A DNA stretch of 64,000 bases from Symsagittifera roscoffensis (Eukaryota; Xenacoelomorpha; Acoela; Convolutidae), in the NCBI RefSeq assembly GCF_963678635.1, contig NC_087063.1:17300449-17364448 (forward strand), given 5' to 3'. Position 1 is the first letter of the stretch, and each line of letters begins with the position of its first letter. Shown in pieces: positions 1 to 8,870 of the stretch. The notes under the pieces are model-generated. The model was not told the DNA's origin. It ran no database searches and was given only the letters and a program-made list of their open reading frames with translations. The position numbers and the translations under genes are program-made.

Positions 1-964
1 ACCCAGAAGCATTTCAAAAGTATCTCAACTGGTTTGAAGGACAATTGATGATTATAATTGGACCTAACAAAGCCTCGGGGAGACACTGTTGTCCTTTGCC
101 GATTGATGAGCCAATTTTACAGGACAGTCGAAATTGGGTCATGCATTTGGCTGTTAATTTGAAATGGCAAAATAATCTTATGGCGATCTATATTTCAAAA
201 ACTTGAAAGAAAAATAGCTATTTAGAAAACTTCAATTAAAGAGAAAATGTTTATTCAGCCATCACAATATTTGCAAATTTAATATGTGCCAAAAGATATG
301 TTTTGAGATTTGTTTAAAATCTAAACAGCACTAAGCTTTGGAAGATAGAAAAACGACAAAATTTACACAGAGGCGAAGTTCCACTTCGCATACACAAGCA
401 AAAAAAATGACCGATAACGCTACTGGAAAAACTGAATGAGTAAATCATTTTAACTAGTATACCAAAAAGTTCATTAAAAAATCCTACCCTGCCCAGGTTC
501 GAACCCTCTTATTTTGTTGCGGGTCTCCTTCTCAACCTCTATGCTACATATCTATGATACCTTGAAGCTAAAAGGCTATTTGTAATATAATAGTCTGTGT
601 TAATATCCTTAGAATTGGCTGTACTTAATAGCTGGTTATTGATCAAAATGAACGCATTTTGTTGCCATAATATTTTTTGCGTCGCAATAATATTTGCGAC
701 TTAGGTTGGAAAAAAAGAGAGTTCATACTACCACACAAGCTTTGCTTGTGTAAAGACCTTCTAATCGCAAGTTACAGTCAGAATTAATCGATAAAAAATG
801 AAATTTTTACATGAAGGTATCAAAAAGGATGCATTTGATTACAAAACGATATGTCAGAAACACTGATATCAGGGGATCTAAATGCTAGAATGAAAGCGTA
901 GAAAAATTACAATAGAAAGCTCATTTGATCTTTATATACACGAAATTTCCATAACAGGTCAAAG
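1..964. other. Host intergenic DNA, no gene seen
   Basis: AT-rich sequence downstream of the tetraspanin gene. I see no long open frame, no convincing RNA gene and no tandem repeat. A weak tRNA-like pair of boxes near 485-560 was examined and rejected. Confidence 0.6.
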
Positions 965-1864
965 TTACAGGTCAATTTCTGCTTTCTCGCTGCCATTGCT
1001 CCCAACAATTTCTTTCGGCTTTTGTCTCGATCGCGAGTTGTCTTTGAGTTGTGGTTTCAGGCGGCTTAGAGCAGAAGTAGGAGGCTCCCTTTCCATTTCA
1101 TATTCGTAATCTTCTTCATAATCGGAGAACTGTCGGATCAGGAAGAAAGAAGCTACGAGAACGAATAGCTGAAAAGCGTAAATAAAACTTGCTAGGCCAC
1201 CCACGACTCCCATGTAGCTCCAAATTAACTCCTTAGTAGCTGTCAGGCATCCTTTGTTGTAGTACAAGTCGGGTTCCAGTCGCCGTACACATCGAGAACG
1301 TAGTCCTTCCTTTGCCTCGAACGATTTACAACATGAAGGCGGGATCAAAACTGGATAATACTCCTGCTGCACGTAAGCACTGAAGCTCCAGTCCTCGGGT
1401 TTAAAGCTGCCGCAGCATTTATGTTCGGTTTGAAAGTCGTCCCACAGATGGGTTAGAAAGGGGTACTCATCCTGACCATATTTATCCATGATGGCAAAAA
1501 TTTGATCATTGAATTTATCTTGCCATCTTCTACGCATTCCAAATGGAGTTACAACCGCACTAATTTCGATTATAAGTGCTACCACGACAAGACCTACGAA
1601 GACTTTCAATATTGTCGGGCTTTCAGTCCATGTTCCCAAAAATCCGATGCAAGAGATTGCAATGATAGCAATGGACAACGCACACAGAAACGCTGAGATA
1701 GCAGTGACAGTTTCTGTTTCCAGAACAAGCATAATCGAATCAGGATATGACATGATATAGATAGAGGAAAAAAACATCGCAAGTCCACATAGCAGTATGA
1801 GGCCATGCCCAATCAAAGCAAGCACTTTAATTATTTTCATTCCGTCTGAAACAAACTGGGTCAT
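965..1864 (-). CDS. Tetraspanin family membrane protein
   Basis: Predicted 299-residue four-pass membrane protein that would organise membrane protein microdomains. Visible: TM1 about residues 12-36, TM2 about 54-78, TM3 about 85-106, a large extracellular loop about 107-213, and TM4 about 214-245. The loop carries the family signature: CCG at 150-152, PPSCC at 175-179 and further cysteines at 192 and 206, enough for the usual disulfides. The C-terminal tail is long for the family (about 55 residues), acidic first (EDYEYEMERE) and then basic. The start is the first Met of the frame, seven residues before the hydrophobic segment begins; the stop is TAA. The whole 900-bp frame is open without introns, which is unusual for animal tetraspanins and suggests an intron-poor genome or a retrocopy. 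It is the only host gene supported in the window. Confidence 0.93.
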   Translation of the reverse strand: MTQFVSDGMKIIKVLALIGHGLILLCGLAMFFSSIYIMSYPDSIMLVLETETVTAISAFLCALSIAIIAISCIGFLGTWTESPTILKVFVGLVVVALIIEISAVVTPFGMRRRWQDKFNDQIFAIMDKYGQDEYPFLTHLWDDFQTEHKCCGSFKPEDWSFSAYVQQEYYPVLIPPSCCKSFEAKEGLRSRCVRRLEPDLYYNKGCLTATKELIWSYMGVVGGLASFIYAFQLFVLVASFFLIRQFSDYEEDYEYEMEREPPTSALSRLKPQLKDNSRSRQKPKEIVGSNGSEKAEIDL

Positions 1865-2905
1865 ATCAAACCAAAAAATTTCCGAAAACTACTTTTAAAC
1901 TTGGTTTTTCAACACCTTTAGACAGTATATACTGGGCGACGTTGAAACGCATCAACAAGAAGATCGCTAAATCTTTCTTCAAAATGGCCAGATTGAAAAG
2001 ACCCTTAAATCTAAAATAAAGCTTTTTGAAGCAAATTTGAGCAATTAATTTACATTTGATTCTTTTAGCAAACTTTTTCGTAAGTCTGAAAGACAACTAG
2101 CGAGTAACGCACCTCCAGTGCTTTGAAAATATAACAAAACAAACAATACGGCACATCTCAGAAACAAAGCTGATTTGAGCGGTCAAATTAGAAAAAAAAC
2201 GAACAGCAATCTCTGAGAAAACCCTGAAAGCACCCAATTACAGGGTTGTTGGTAATTTAAAATAAGCAAAACTTTTCTTATAAATTAATTCAAATCAAAC
2301 ACCATAAAAATTTCATATCTCCGAACCTAAAGAGGACTGAGAAGTCAAGTTTGGAAGCAATTGTGCCATTCCCCCGGATGGCACAGCCGAACTTTCCGAT
2401 GCACGCTGAAAATAACGATAAAGGCGTTATTGTAAAAACAAGAGGCAAAAGGAGGCTCAGATTGTTCCAGAACTTTAAATTTTCAAAGTTTCGATTTGGA
2501 CGGGAATATTTCTGAGAAGAACAAAAGAACGCCATTTTGATTGAAAAATGCGTCGAAAAACAACAGCCGATTGCAAGACCAAAATCAGTCGTACCAGAAG
2601 AAAAAAAGATAGAACAAGATAAAAGCCTCTTTTCGTAACACGAGGATACGATTACGTGCTTATCAGAGAAAAACAGCGGTAAAGGAAGGTCCAGTGGGAC
2701 ATTCGGGATGAATCAGAACCCTCACATGCAACAGAAATTGTGAGATAAGAACGTTATCTCCGGGAGGTGGTCCGAGTTAGAGGTACGGTGCCCAGAGACT
2801 CTGTCAGCAAACTGTAATGATGTTTTAGCTGCTGTAATGCCCTGAGCGGATTGAATTGAATCCGATATTTATTCAGTATTTTAGAGCATTAGCAGTTAGA
2901 GTCAT
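1865..2905. other. Host intergenic DNA between tetraspanin and retroelement
   Basis: AT-rich DNA upstream of the tetraspanin start, ending at the E3 LTR. Short open frames here lack recognisable domains. The tetraspanin promoter presumably lies in it, but I cannot mark a specific element. The three bases before 2906 (CAT) should recur beyond the far end of E3 if that element also makes a 3-bp target duplication. Confidence 0.6.
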
Positions 2906-3827
2906 TGTAACATTCGCCCGGAAGATACATATCGACGGAAAATAAAACTAAGTCCTAAGACGACTGGCTAACGTCTACACAGAGCTTTATATGCTTTTCA
3001 CCGTCTCTACCAAGCCAGTACTTTTGGTGGTCTTTTCTAACATCGGGTCGACAAAAACGGTACTGCTTTCGGCTTCGGTCAAAACACTCAAATTAACTTA
3101 ATTACATGCAGAAATAGTGAGCTCATGGCTGTGTCTCAGTATCCCCAGACCACGAGGTCACTCCTAAAAACAGGGCTACTACTTATTATATTACTATTGT
3201 TTTTGTTCAGTAGATAAAAATCATCATCTCCATCGAAGATGGATCAACCCCTTCCCCCAACTCCTAGCTTCTCATCCTTATCAAAATGAATCCAGTTGTT
3301 AATTAAATTCAAATCAGGACATGACAAGAAGCTAAAAGTTTTTATAAAAGGCTAAAAGTCTCAGTTCTGAAACCCTTCCGGATTCTTGAATCCACTGAAT
3401 CAAGCTCGTTAATCTTGATTTCTTCTTAATCCGGAAGGCTGTCCTCCACCCTTCACCGTTGTCCGCAACGGCCTTGCAACTATTGTAGCGACACAATAGT
3501 TGCAACTCGGAACCTTCTCTGCTATTCCTGCAATCTGCTGTTGTTTTTTGATCACGATTCTCGTAGTTATCGTCCGCGCAACTAATGTTGTTGTGTTTTT
3601 CTTCGACCTTTTTGCCAAAATGGCCATTTCTGACGTTTCTCAGAAATGTTACGTAATCACTTCGAAAATTTAAAAATTAGCAATTCCCGAATCCTTCAAC
3701 CTTCACGTTTTGTCCCATCGTTCAAATAACGTCGTTAATCCTTTAAAATCACTAATTCGGAAGGCTCGCTGCTAAAATTTGGAATTCCGCAGAGATTGGA
3801 TTTTTCACATTCTGGTCGAATGTCACA
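2906..3827 (-). repeat. E3 3' LTR
   Basis: 922 bp with TG...CA ends. Its left end reads TGTAACATTCG, the same 11 bases that begin the minus-oriented LTRs of E2 (30480 and 45064). Its right end TGTCACA is followed at once by the tract shared with E1 and E2. The interior differs from the E1/E2 LTR, except for GATGGATCAACC near 3238, also present in E2 beside a hairpin. It contains the inverted pair CTTCCGGATT / AATCCGGAAG (about 3375-3437), able to fold as a hairpin. No second copy is in the window, so the boundaries rest on terminal motifs. Confidence 0.75.
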
Positions 3828-3839
3828 TACTCCCCGGAC
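3828..3839 (-). promoter_or_regulatory. E3 3' polypurine tract
   Basis: On the minus strand GTCCGGGGAGTA directly abuts the LTR start TGTG. The same 12 bases abut the 3' LTR in E1 (26221-26232) and E2 (31385-31396). By position this primes plus-strand DNA synthesis. Confidence 0.75.
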
Positions 3840-4359
3840 AGTCCGGTCAATGTCCTCATTGAATCACGCAATGTTCGTAAAATAGATACAGTGTCATCGA
3901 ACAGAATTTACAAAATGCACGAAATTACTTTTATCCACGTCACATCGACTCACTGCAGAATATAAATGGCATCATACTACATCACTATAGCCTTCAAATT
4001 CTTTCATTAACCTGCACATTGAGGATATGACTTAAGATAAAACATATTTTCTGACTTCCAATGTCAATGTCCCAATTAAAACTTTTTCTCTTAGATTTAA
4101 AAGGTGTTGGTCTGCAGGACAGTCCTGCCAACCAACAAGCTAAAATTATCCTACTATGCTTCGTCCCTTCGGAAACCTTGCTTGTTATTGTCCTGAATAT
4201 TAAAACTAAGAAACTCTGTGGTTAGAAAGAACAATGAAACAATCTCCCTCTTCGAGAGATTACCCAAGCCTTTCATGTCACCACAAAGTGATCAGTTTCC
4301 CTAGCTGATTAAAAACAGTCACGTAGGCTGGAATATTTAAATATACTCCTTCACTTAAG
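3840..4359 (-). other. E3 3' noncoding region, LTR-proximal part
   Basis: Between the E3 polypurine tract and the E1 insertion. The first part (TCAATGTCCTCATTG) parallels the same place in E2 (TCGATGTCCTCATCG), supporting its assignment to the element. No coding frame is seen. It continues at 27118-27599 after E1. Confidence 0.65.
4357..4359. repeat. E1 target-site duplication, left copy (AAG)
   Basis: AAG precedes the E1 5' LTR and AAG follows its 3' LTR at 27118. The flanking bases beyond these do not match, so the duplication is 3 bp. Confidence 0.65.
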
Positions 4360-4545
4360 TGTGCCAGTCGGTCATGTCTGGAGGTTTGACCTTGAGAAAC
4401 GCGTAATTTTGGAGTGAAGTTTTGATTTTGAAAATTTCGAATGGAGCCTGTCATGCTCAGTTTTCTCGAACCAACTGAAAACAAAAAGTGAAAAATCAGA
4501 ACGACCGAATTAACAATTGCGGGAAACTACTCAAGAAAAAGGCAG

Positions 4546-4566
4546 GAAATTGCTATTCGCAATTTC
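4546..4566 (+). promoter_or_regulatory. Conserved inverted repeat in LTR
   Basis: GAAATTGC, loop TATTC, GCAATTTC: an 8-bp perfect inverted repeat. It also occurs in the E1 3' LTR (26419-26439) and, as a 9-bp version, in the E2 LTR (45754-45776). Conservation across copies suggests a protein-binding site or RNA hairpin; function is inferred only. Confidence 0.45.
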
Positions 4567-4915
4567 TCGATACGAAATAATAAGAGAGTAGAGCTGTCTT
4601 ATCCCGAAAATAGGAGAATATAACACAGACTTGAGAAAGGACGATTATTCGAACGGAACAGAGTGAACATTCAATGGAAGAGAGGACAATTCGAGTGTCC
4701 CGATGGTTCATACAGAAACTTTGATTATTGAGACAGAACTTACTTCTGTTGTTAAAACTAATTAGCATCAAACTTATTTAGTTATATTATTTGATTCTCA
4801 AGCTGCTCATCTTTTAATTACTCCTCATACTCAAGCGCATCGACATGTGAGTTCTCAATTTAAATTTCTCGAGTGTATTTTATGATGGTTATGTTGAGAT
4901 AAGGCGAGTTTTAGG

Positions 4916-4957
4916 TTGATCCATCTGAAATGGATCAAAGTTCCACTGTCCAATAAA
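4916..4957 (+). terminator. LTR hairpin plus AATAAA polyadenylation signal
   Basis: TTGATCCAT, loop CTGAA, ATGGATCAA forms a 9-bp perfect stem (4916-4938), and AATAAA follows at 4952-4957. The E2 LTR has the same hairpin and signal. The E3 LTR keeps GATCCATC with a shorter stem. The placement fits 3'-end formation in the LTR. Confidence 0.5.
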
Positions 4958-5254
4958 AAGTAACTAAGCGGATTGTTCCAACCCGGTTTTTAACGGCGTT
5001 CATGTATTTTGGGTATTTCGAGACCTAAGTATGGGGACGTTTTTATTTCTAGAGTGGGGGGTATTTTGGTAGTGGCCTTTAAGCTGTAACGGGTCGTGGT
5101 CCCATGTCATAAGCGAACCGAATTGGCTCCGACTGATTTGAGGTGGAAAAACACAAGAGATAGTGTCCCTGACTCTTGAGCCAATGGTTATAGGGCCTAT
5201 TTTTCTTAAGCCTCATGTGTGACTGCAGTAGACGAACGTTACATAGTGTTTTTA

Positions 5255-5272
5255 TGGCGCTCCTGGGTGTTT
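5255..5272 (+). promoter_or_regulatory. Candidate tRNA primer-binding site
   Basis: TGGCGCTCCTGGGTGTTT starts with the TGG expected opposite a tRNA CCA end. It is 11 bases inside the LTR and is conserved in sequence and spacing in E2 (45035-45052). An 11-base gap is longer than usual and I could not identify the matching tRNA, so this is tentative. Confidence 0.4.
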
Positions 5273-5711
5273 CTACGACATCATGACTACGGAGTCGAAC
5301 CCACTTGACACAGCTTCGGGCTACATGCCCATTCTAGAGTACCGGTGGTACGGTTCAGCGGGAACGTGTAAACCTTCCGGTTGTACCGTGAAAGCTTTTT
5401 AAGAAAACTCAAGAAAACTTCCTGGTACGCTCTCCGAACGAGGCTTAGCTAACCGAGTGAAGGGGGGCAATTAGGGGGACAAAAACACGAGCAAAAAAGA
5501 ATACAAAAAGGAACAAAAACCATAAAACGAAAAAAGACAGTGACTTTGACACCAAATTAGTTGGATCAAACCTTTGTATTAATTAAATAGTATACACATA
5601 CTGTTTTATAAGACCGATCGTTTCGATCAATCTAGCAATTTAAACCAGTGAATTCAGTAAGGTGCCCGAATGGGGGGCGTTGTTAAGGGTTTTCAGATAG
5701 ATTGCGACCCA

Positions 5712-5912
5712 ACCGGACCACTAGGAGACTTGACTGGAAAGGGTGACCAGTCGAGTGGGAAAGTGGTTCACAAGGATCGAACCGGACCACTAGGAGACTT
5801 GACTGGAAAGGGTGACCAGTCGAGTGGGAAAGTGGTTCACAAGGATCGAAACGGACCACTAGGAGACTTGATTGGAAGAGGTGAACAGTCGAGTGGAAAA
5901 GTGGTTCTGCTG
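5712..5912 (+). repeat. Three tandem copies of a 69-bp unit in leader
   Basis: Units start at 5712, 5781 and 5850, each with GGACCACTAGGAGACTTGA and GTCGAGTGG. E2 carries a related three-copy array with 70-bp period (44376-44580), so the triplication predates the split of the two copies. Confidence 0.85.
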
Positions 5913-6812
5913 TCAAGTGCAGAACAGAGACAACCAGCACAGGACCACTACAAGAGGACGCACAGGGGTGTTCTCAAGTCGAACAACGGGTATCGTAAGA
6001 ATCCACATTACATTATAGGAAATAAGTGTAAAATTGGATAAGCGGAGTCCCATTGTTTTGAGGCAGTTTTTACTCAAGCAGGCCTGGAAACAGGTCTACG
6101 GTTTTCTCTCGAGAGGTTTAGCACCCGGCGCTTAAGGGATTTTTCGGCTTAAGAGGGGGGCTAAAGAGGGGGGAGGTTAGTAGGGGGGCTGGTTAGGTTA
6201 GAGGTTGGCGGTTGTAAATTGTAAAAAGGGGGGAAATTAGAGTAACTAATTAATCGACATCGTTGATTTAGTTACATTAGCCATCAACACGCGTTGGTTA
6301 TAATAGGTGGATATCCAAAATTTAACTCGAGTTAAGGTTGGTACGCTGGTTGGATTGGTAGGGGGGAACGGATATAGACAGTTTTTGGTGATACCCCATA
6401 AGATCGCTAGTGGGGTGAGGAAAACGCGTGGCAGTTAGGTACCAGACATTTTTTTTCGACAGAAGGTCGACATTTGTCTCCTTTGAATTTTAGGTGGGTT
6501 GATTTCTCTGTTTTATTATTTTTTTTTTCTTGTTTAAATTTTTTTTTATATATTGTTGCATTTTGGTGAGGATTTGCGATTGGTTTTTATACGAACAGGT
6601 GATCAAAAGATACCTGCGCACAGGTTTTGGTTTCAAGTTGCTTGGAACATAGAAAAAGAGGTAATTCAAAAAGGGGGGTTAGCATTTGGCCATTAAGAGA
6701 GGGTTTTTGGGAAAATTTTCACTAGAGCTTGAGTGGCGGTACAAGGTACAGTGAATCAAGAAGTCCCTACAACGAAGAAGAAAGAGATCCGATATCCAGA
6801 CACTCAGTGACG

Positions 6813-7491
6813 AGTCTTGGGACAGTACCGAAGAAGTCTTGGGACATTGCAGTCTGGGGACAGTCTTGGGGCAACACAGTCTTGGGACAGTGCAGCCTTG
6901 GGGCAGTCTTGGACCAGAGCAGTCTTGGTACGAAACAGTCTTGGGCCATTGGTCTTGGGACGTTAGTCTTGGGACGTTGGTCTTGGGCCATTGGTCTTGG
7001 GACGTTAGTCTTGGGACATTGGTCTTGGGACGTTAGTCTTGGGACATTGATCTTGGGACGTTAGTCTTGGTACGAAACAGTCTTGGGCCATAGGTCTTGG
7101 GACGTTAGTCTTGGGACGTTGGTCTTGGGCCATTGGTCTTGGGACGTTAGTCTTGGGACATTGGTCTTGGGACGTTAGTCTTGGGACATTGGTCTTGGGA
7201 CGTTAGTCTTGGGACATTGGTCTTGGGACGTTAGTCTTGGGACGTTGGTCTTGGGCCATTGGTCTTGGGACGTTAGTCTTGGGACATTGGTCTTGGGACG
7301 TTAGTCTTGGGACGTTGGTCTTGGGCCATTGGTCTTGGGACATTAGTCTTGGGCCATTGGTCTTGGGACGTTAGTCTTGGGACGTTGGTCTTGGGCCATT
7401 GGTCTTGGGACATTAGTCTGAGGATACCAATAAGAAGTACTGGGACAACACTGAATAGTCTTGGGACGGTAGAGAGAAAGTCTTGGAACAG
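6813..7491 (+). repeat. 14-bp minisatellite in leader
   Basis: About 42 matches to GTCTTGGG, most regular between about 6945 and 7420 with 14-bp period, alternating units of the type GTCTTGGGACGTTA, GTCTTGGGACATTG and GTCTTGGGCCATTG. E2 has the same core in its leader (42115-43530). It ends about 210 bp before the Gag start. Confidence 0.9.
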
Positions 7492-7703
7492 TATTAGGAA
7501 GGGGGTACTACAAGAGTACTAAGTTAGGTTGAAGTAACCAATTATAACAACACATTCCCTATCCTAACCTAACACATAAAAGTTTTCAAGAATTTAAGAA
7601 AAATTGTTTTTAGCGAATTGTCAATTTCTTTTTACTTAGAGTTTTAACCTTAGAGTAGAAATTTTGTAGATAATAATACTGTAAATAATAACAATTGTAA
7701 ATA

Positions 7704-8702
7704 ATGAGGCGGAGCAGGGTACCGGTAGCTGAAAAAAGATCTACCGAAGCAAAGACAAAGTATAATTTGTCGGTACGAAAAACAACATCAATGGGTCCGA
7801 AGATAACAAAGAAGAGCTTTTCAGTTAATATGGTCAGCACAAGGAGTACAACGGAGAACAGAGCAAAAGAGGGCACGGAAGGGGAACGAGTGGAACCCAC
7901 CATTGAGATTGATCTAGAGACACCTGATCAAAGTGTGGATGAAACAAGGAAAATGGCAACGGAGTCAACTCCAATGCCCAATGCAGAAGAACCAAACCCG
8001 AAACCCATAGAGTTCTCACCAATAGACAATGTGGAAGACGCAATAGGCAACACCAAAGAAACGGTGAAAGAAGACTCTCAAGTAAAAAAGACATCTTTTA
8101 CAGAAAAGTTGGCGATGATGGTCGGAATAAAAACGAAAGAAAACATGACTGAAGAACCAAAAGCTGAAAGAGCACGAACATTTGGGGCAGTGAGCACGAC
8201 GACGACAGAAGCCAATCCAAGAGAGGAACAAACTAAAGCAGAAGCAACAGCCAAAGACAGACCGACGGCTGACCATGAAGAGGCTACTCTTGAGCTAGGT
8301 GACTTGATGGCAAAACTGAATCAGATCGACAAAAAACTGAAGCACAGCGAAGAGGACAGAGAAGTGATAAGAAAAGAATTAAGATACAACAAACACGAGT
8401 ATCTGGATAGTTATTTTAACCTGGCTAAGGCAACAGACGAGAGACTCAAGGAGATGACAGATAAGGTAGAAACCACCAATGAAGAACGAGATAGGAACAT
8501 CAAAAAAGATATGCAACAGTTGAAAAACCGATATGATGATGTCAACAGCCAATTAGGTAGCCTTGGAAAAGAGAATGGACACAATGAGCAAAAATCAGGC
8601 CGAAAGTTCGTGTGCAATACAGGCGAAATTGGATGCAATCTTGAGAAATTCTACATCACAAGAAAGACCGGCAGCGGATCGCACGCAAGGCACCAGAGTT
8701 GA
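7704..8702 (+). pseudogene. E1 Gag N-terminal region, frameshifted
   Basis: The start MRRSRVPV is shared with E2 (41852), supporting this Met. The product is a hydrophilic, Lys/Glu-rich Gag head with a predicted coiled coil at about residues 190-280 (heptad-rich, many E/K/L). Compared with E2, one extra T near 8562 (CTTGG versus CTGG) moves translation out of frame and ends it at 8702. The correct frame continues in another register (8563 to about 8808), and a one-base loss near 8808 then restores the original frame into the next segment. The two opposite indels damage only about 80 codons. Confidence 0.75.
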
Positions 8703-8870
8703 CTTTGTGGAACCACAAAGGAACAAACGGCAATCGACACCGTTGCCCTTAACCCGGGATACGGTGAGCATAGCACCAACAGCTGCTAAAACAATCATGA
8801 AGAATGGACGTCAAGTACAACGACTGGTCCGGGGGACTCAACAGCTAACAGCAACGCAGGTCCGGATGCT

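Larger units (their letters stand above)
4360..5243 (+). repeat. E1 5' LTR
   Basis: 884 bp, TGTGCC...GTTACA, nearly identical to 26233-27117. It contains a U3-side inverted repeat (4546-4566) and a hairpin followed by AATAAA (4916-4957). I see no clear TATA element that I would mark. Confidence 0.95.
5244..7703 (+). other. E1 untranslated leader
   Basis: 2.46 kb between LTR and Gag. It holds a candidate primer-binding site (5255-5272), a triplicated 69-bp unit (5712-5912), runs of five or more G on the sense strand at about 6155-6240 (possible G-quadruplexes; the mirrored C-runs are present in E2 at about 44080-44160), a T-rich tract near 6510-6550, and the 14-bp minisatellite (6813-7491). 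Open frames here merely follow repeat units whose length is a multiple of three or lie in low-complexity repeats; I do not call genes. Confidence 0.7.

Noticed and set aside
484-565. tRNA-like boxes on the minus strand (TAGCATAGAGG and GGTTCGAACCT) followed by a T-run
   Set aside because: Box spacing is plausible, but the T-stem and acceptor stem do not pair. At most a decayed tRNA-derived fragment.
1866-2096. 76-codon minus-strand frame directly upstream of the tetraspanin
   Set aside because: Lys/Phe-rich AT-driven frame without a domain; more likely 5' flanking sequence.
4278-4484. Short minus-strand frames repeated at 25995-26357 and 4553-4771/26426-26644
   Set aside because: Lie within the LTRs and reappear only because the LTR is duplicated; no conserved coding signal.
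5291-5301. Perfect antisense tRNA B-box (GGAGTCGAACC) in the E1 leader, also in E2
   Set aside because: No acceptor end lies at the required distance and stems do not form, so it is not a tRNA copy; possibly chance or leader-specific.
5670-6041. 123-codon open frame over the 69-bp repeats
   Set aside because: Open only because 69 is a multiple of three; E2 has 70-bp units, which break any such frame.
6729-7522. Open frames across the 14-bp minisatellite, also in E2 at 42512-43649
   Set aside because: Repeat-encoded low-complexity frames on either strand, with no conserved start between copies.
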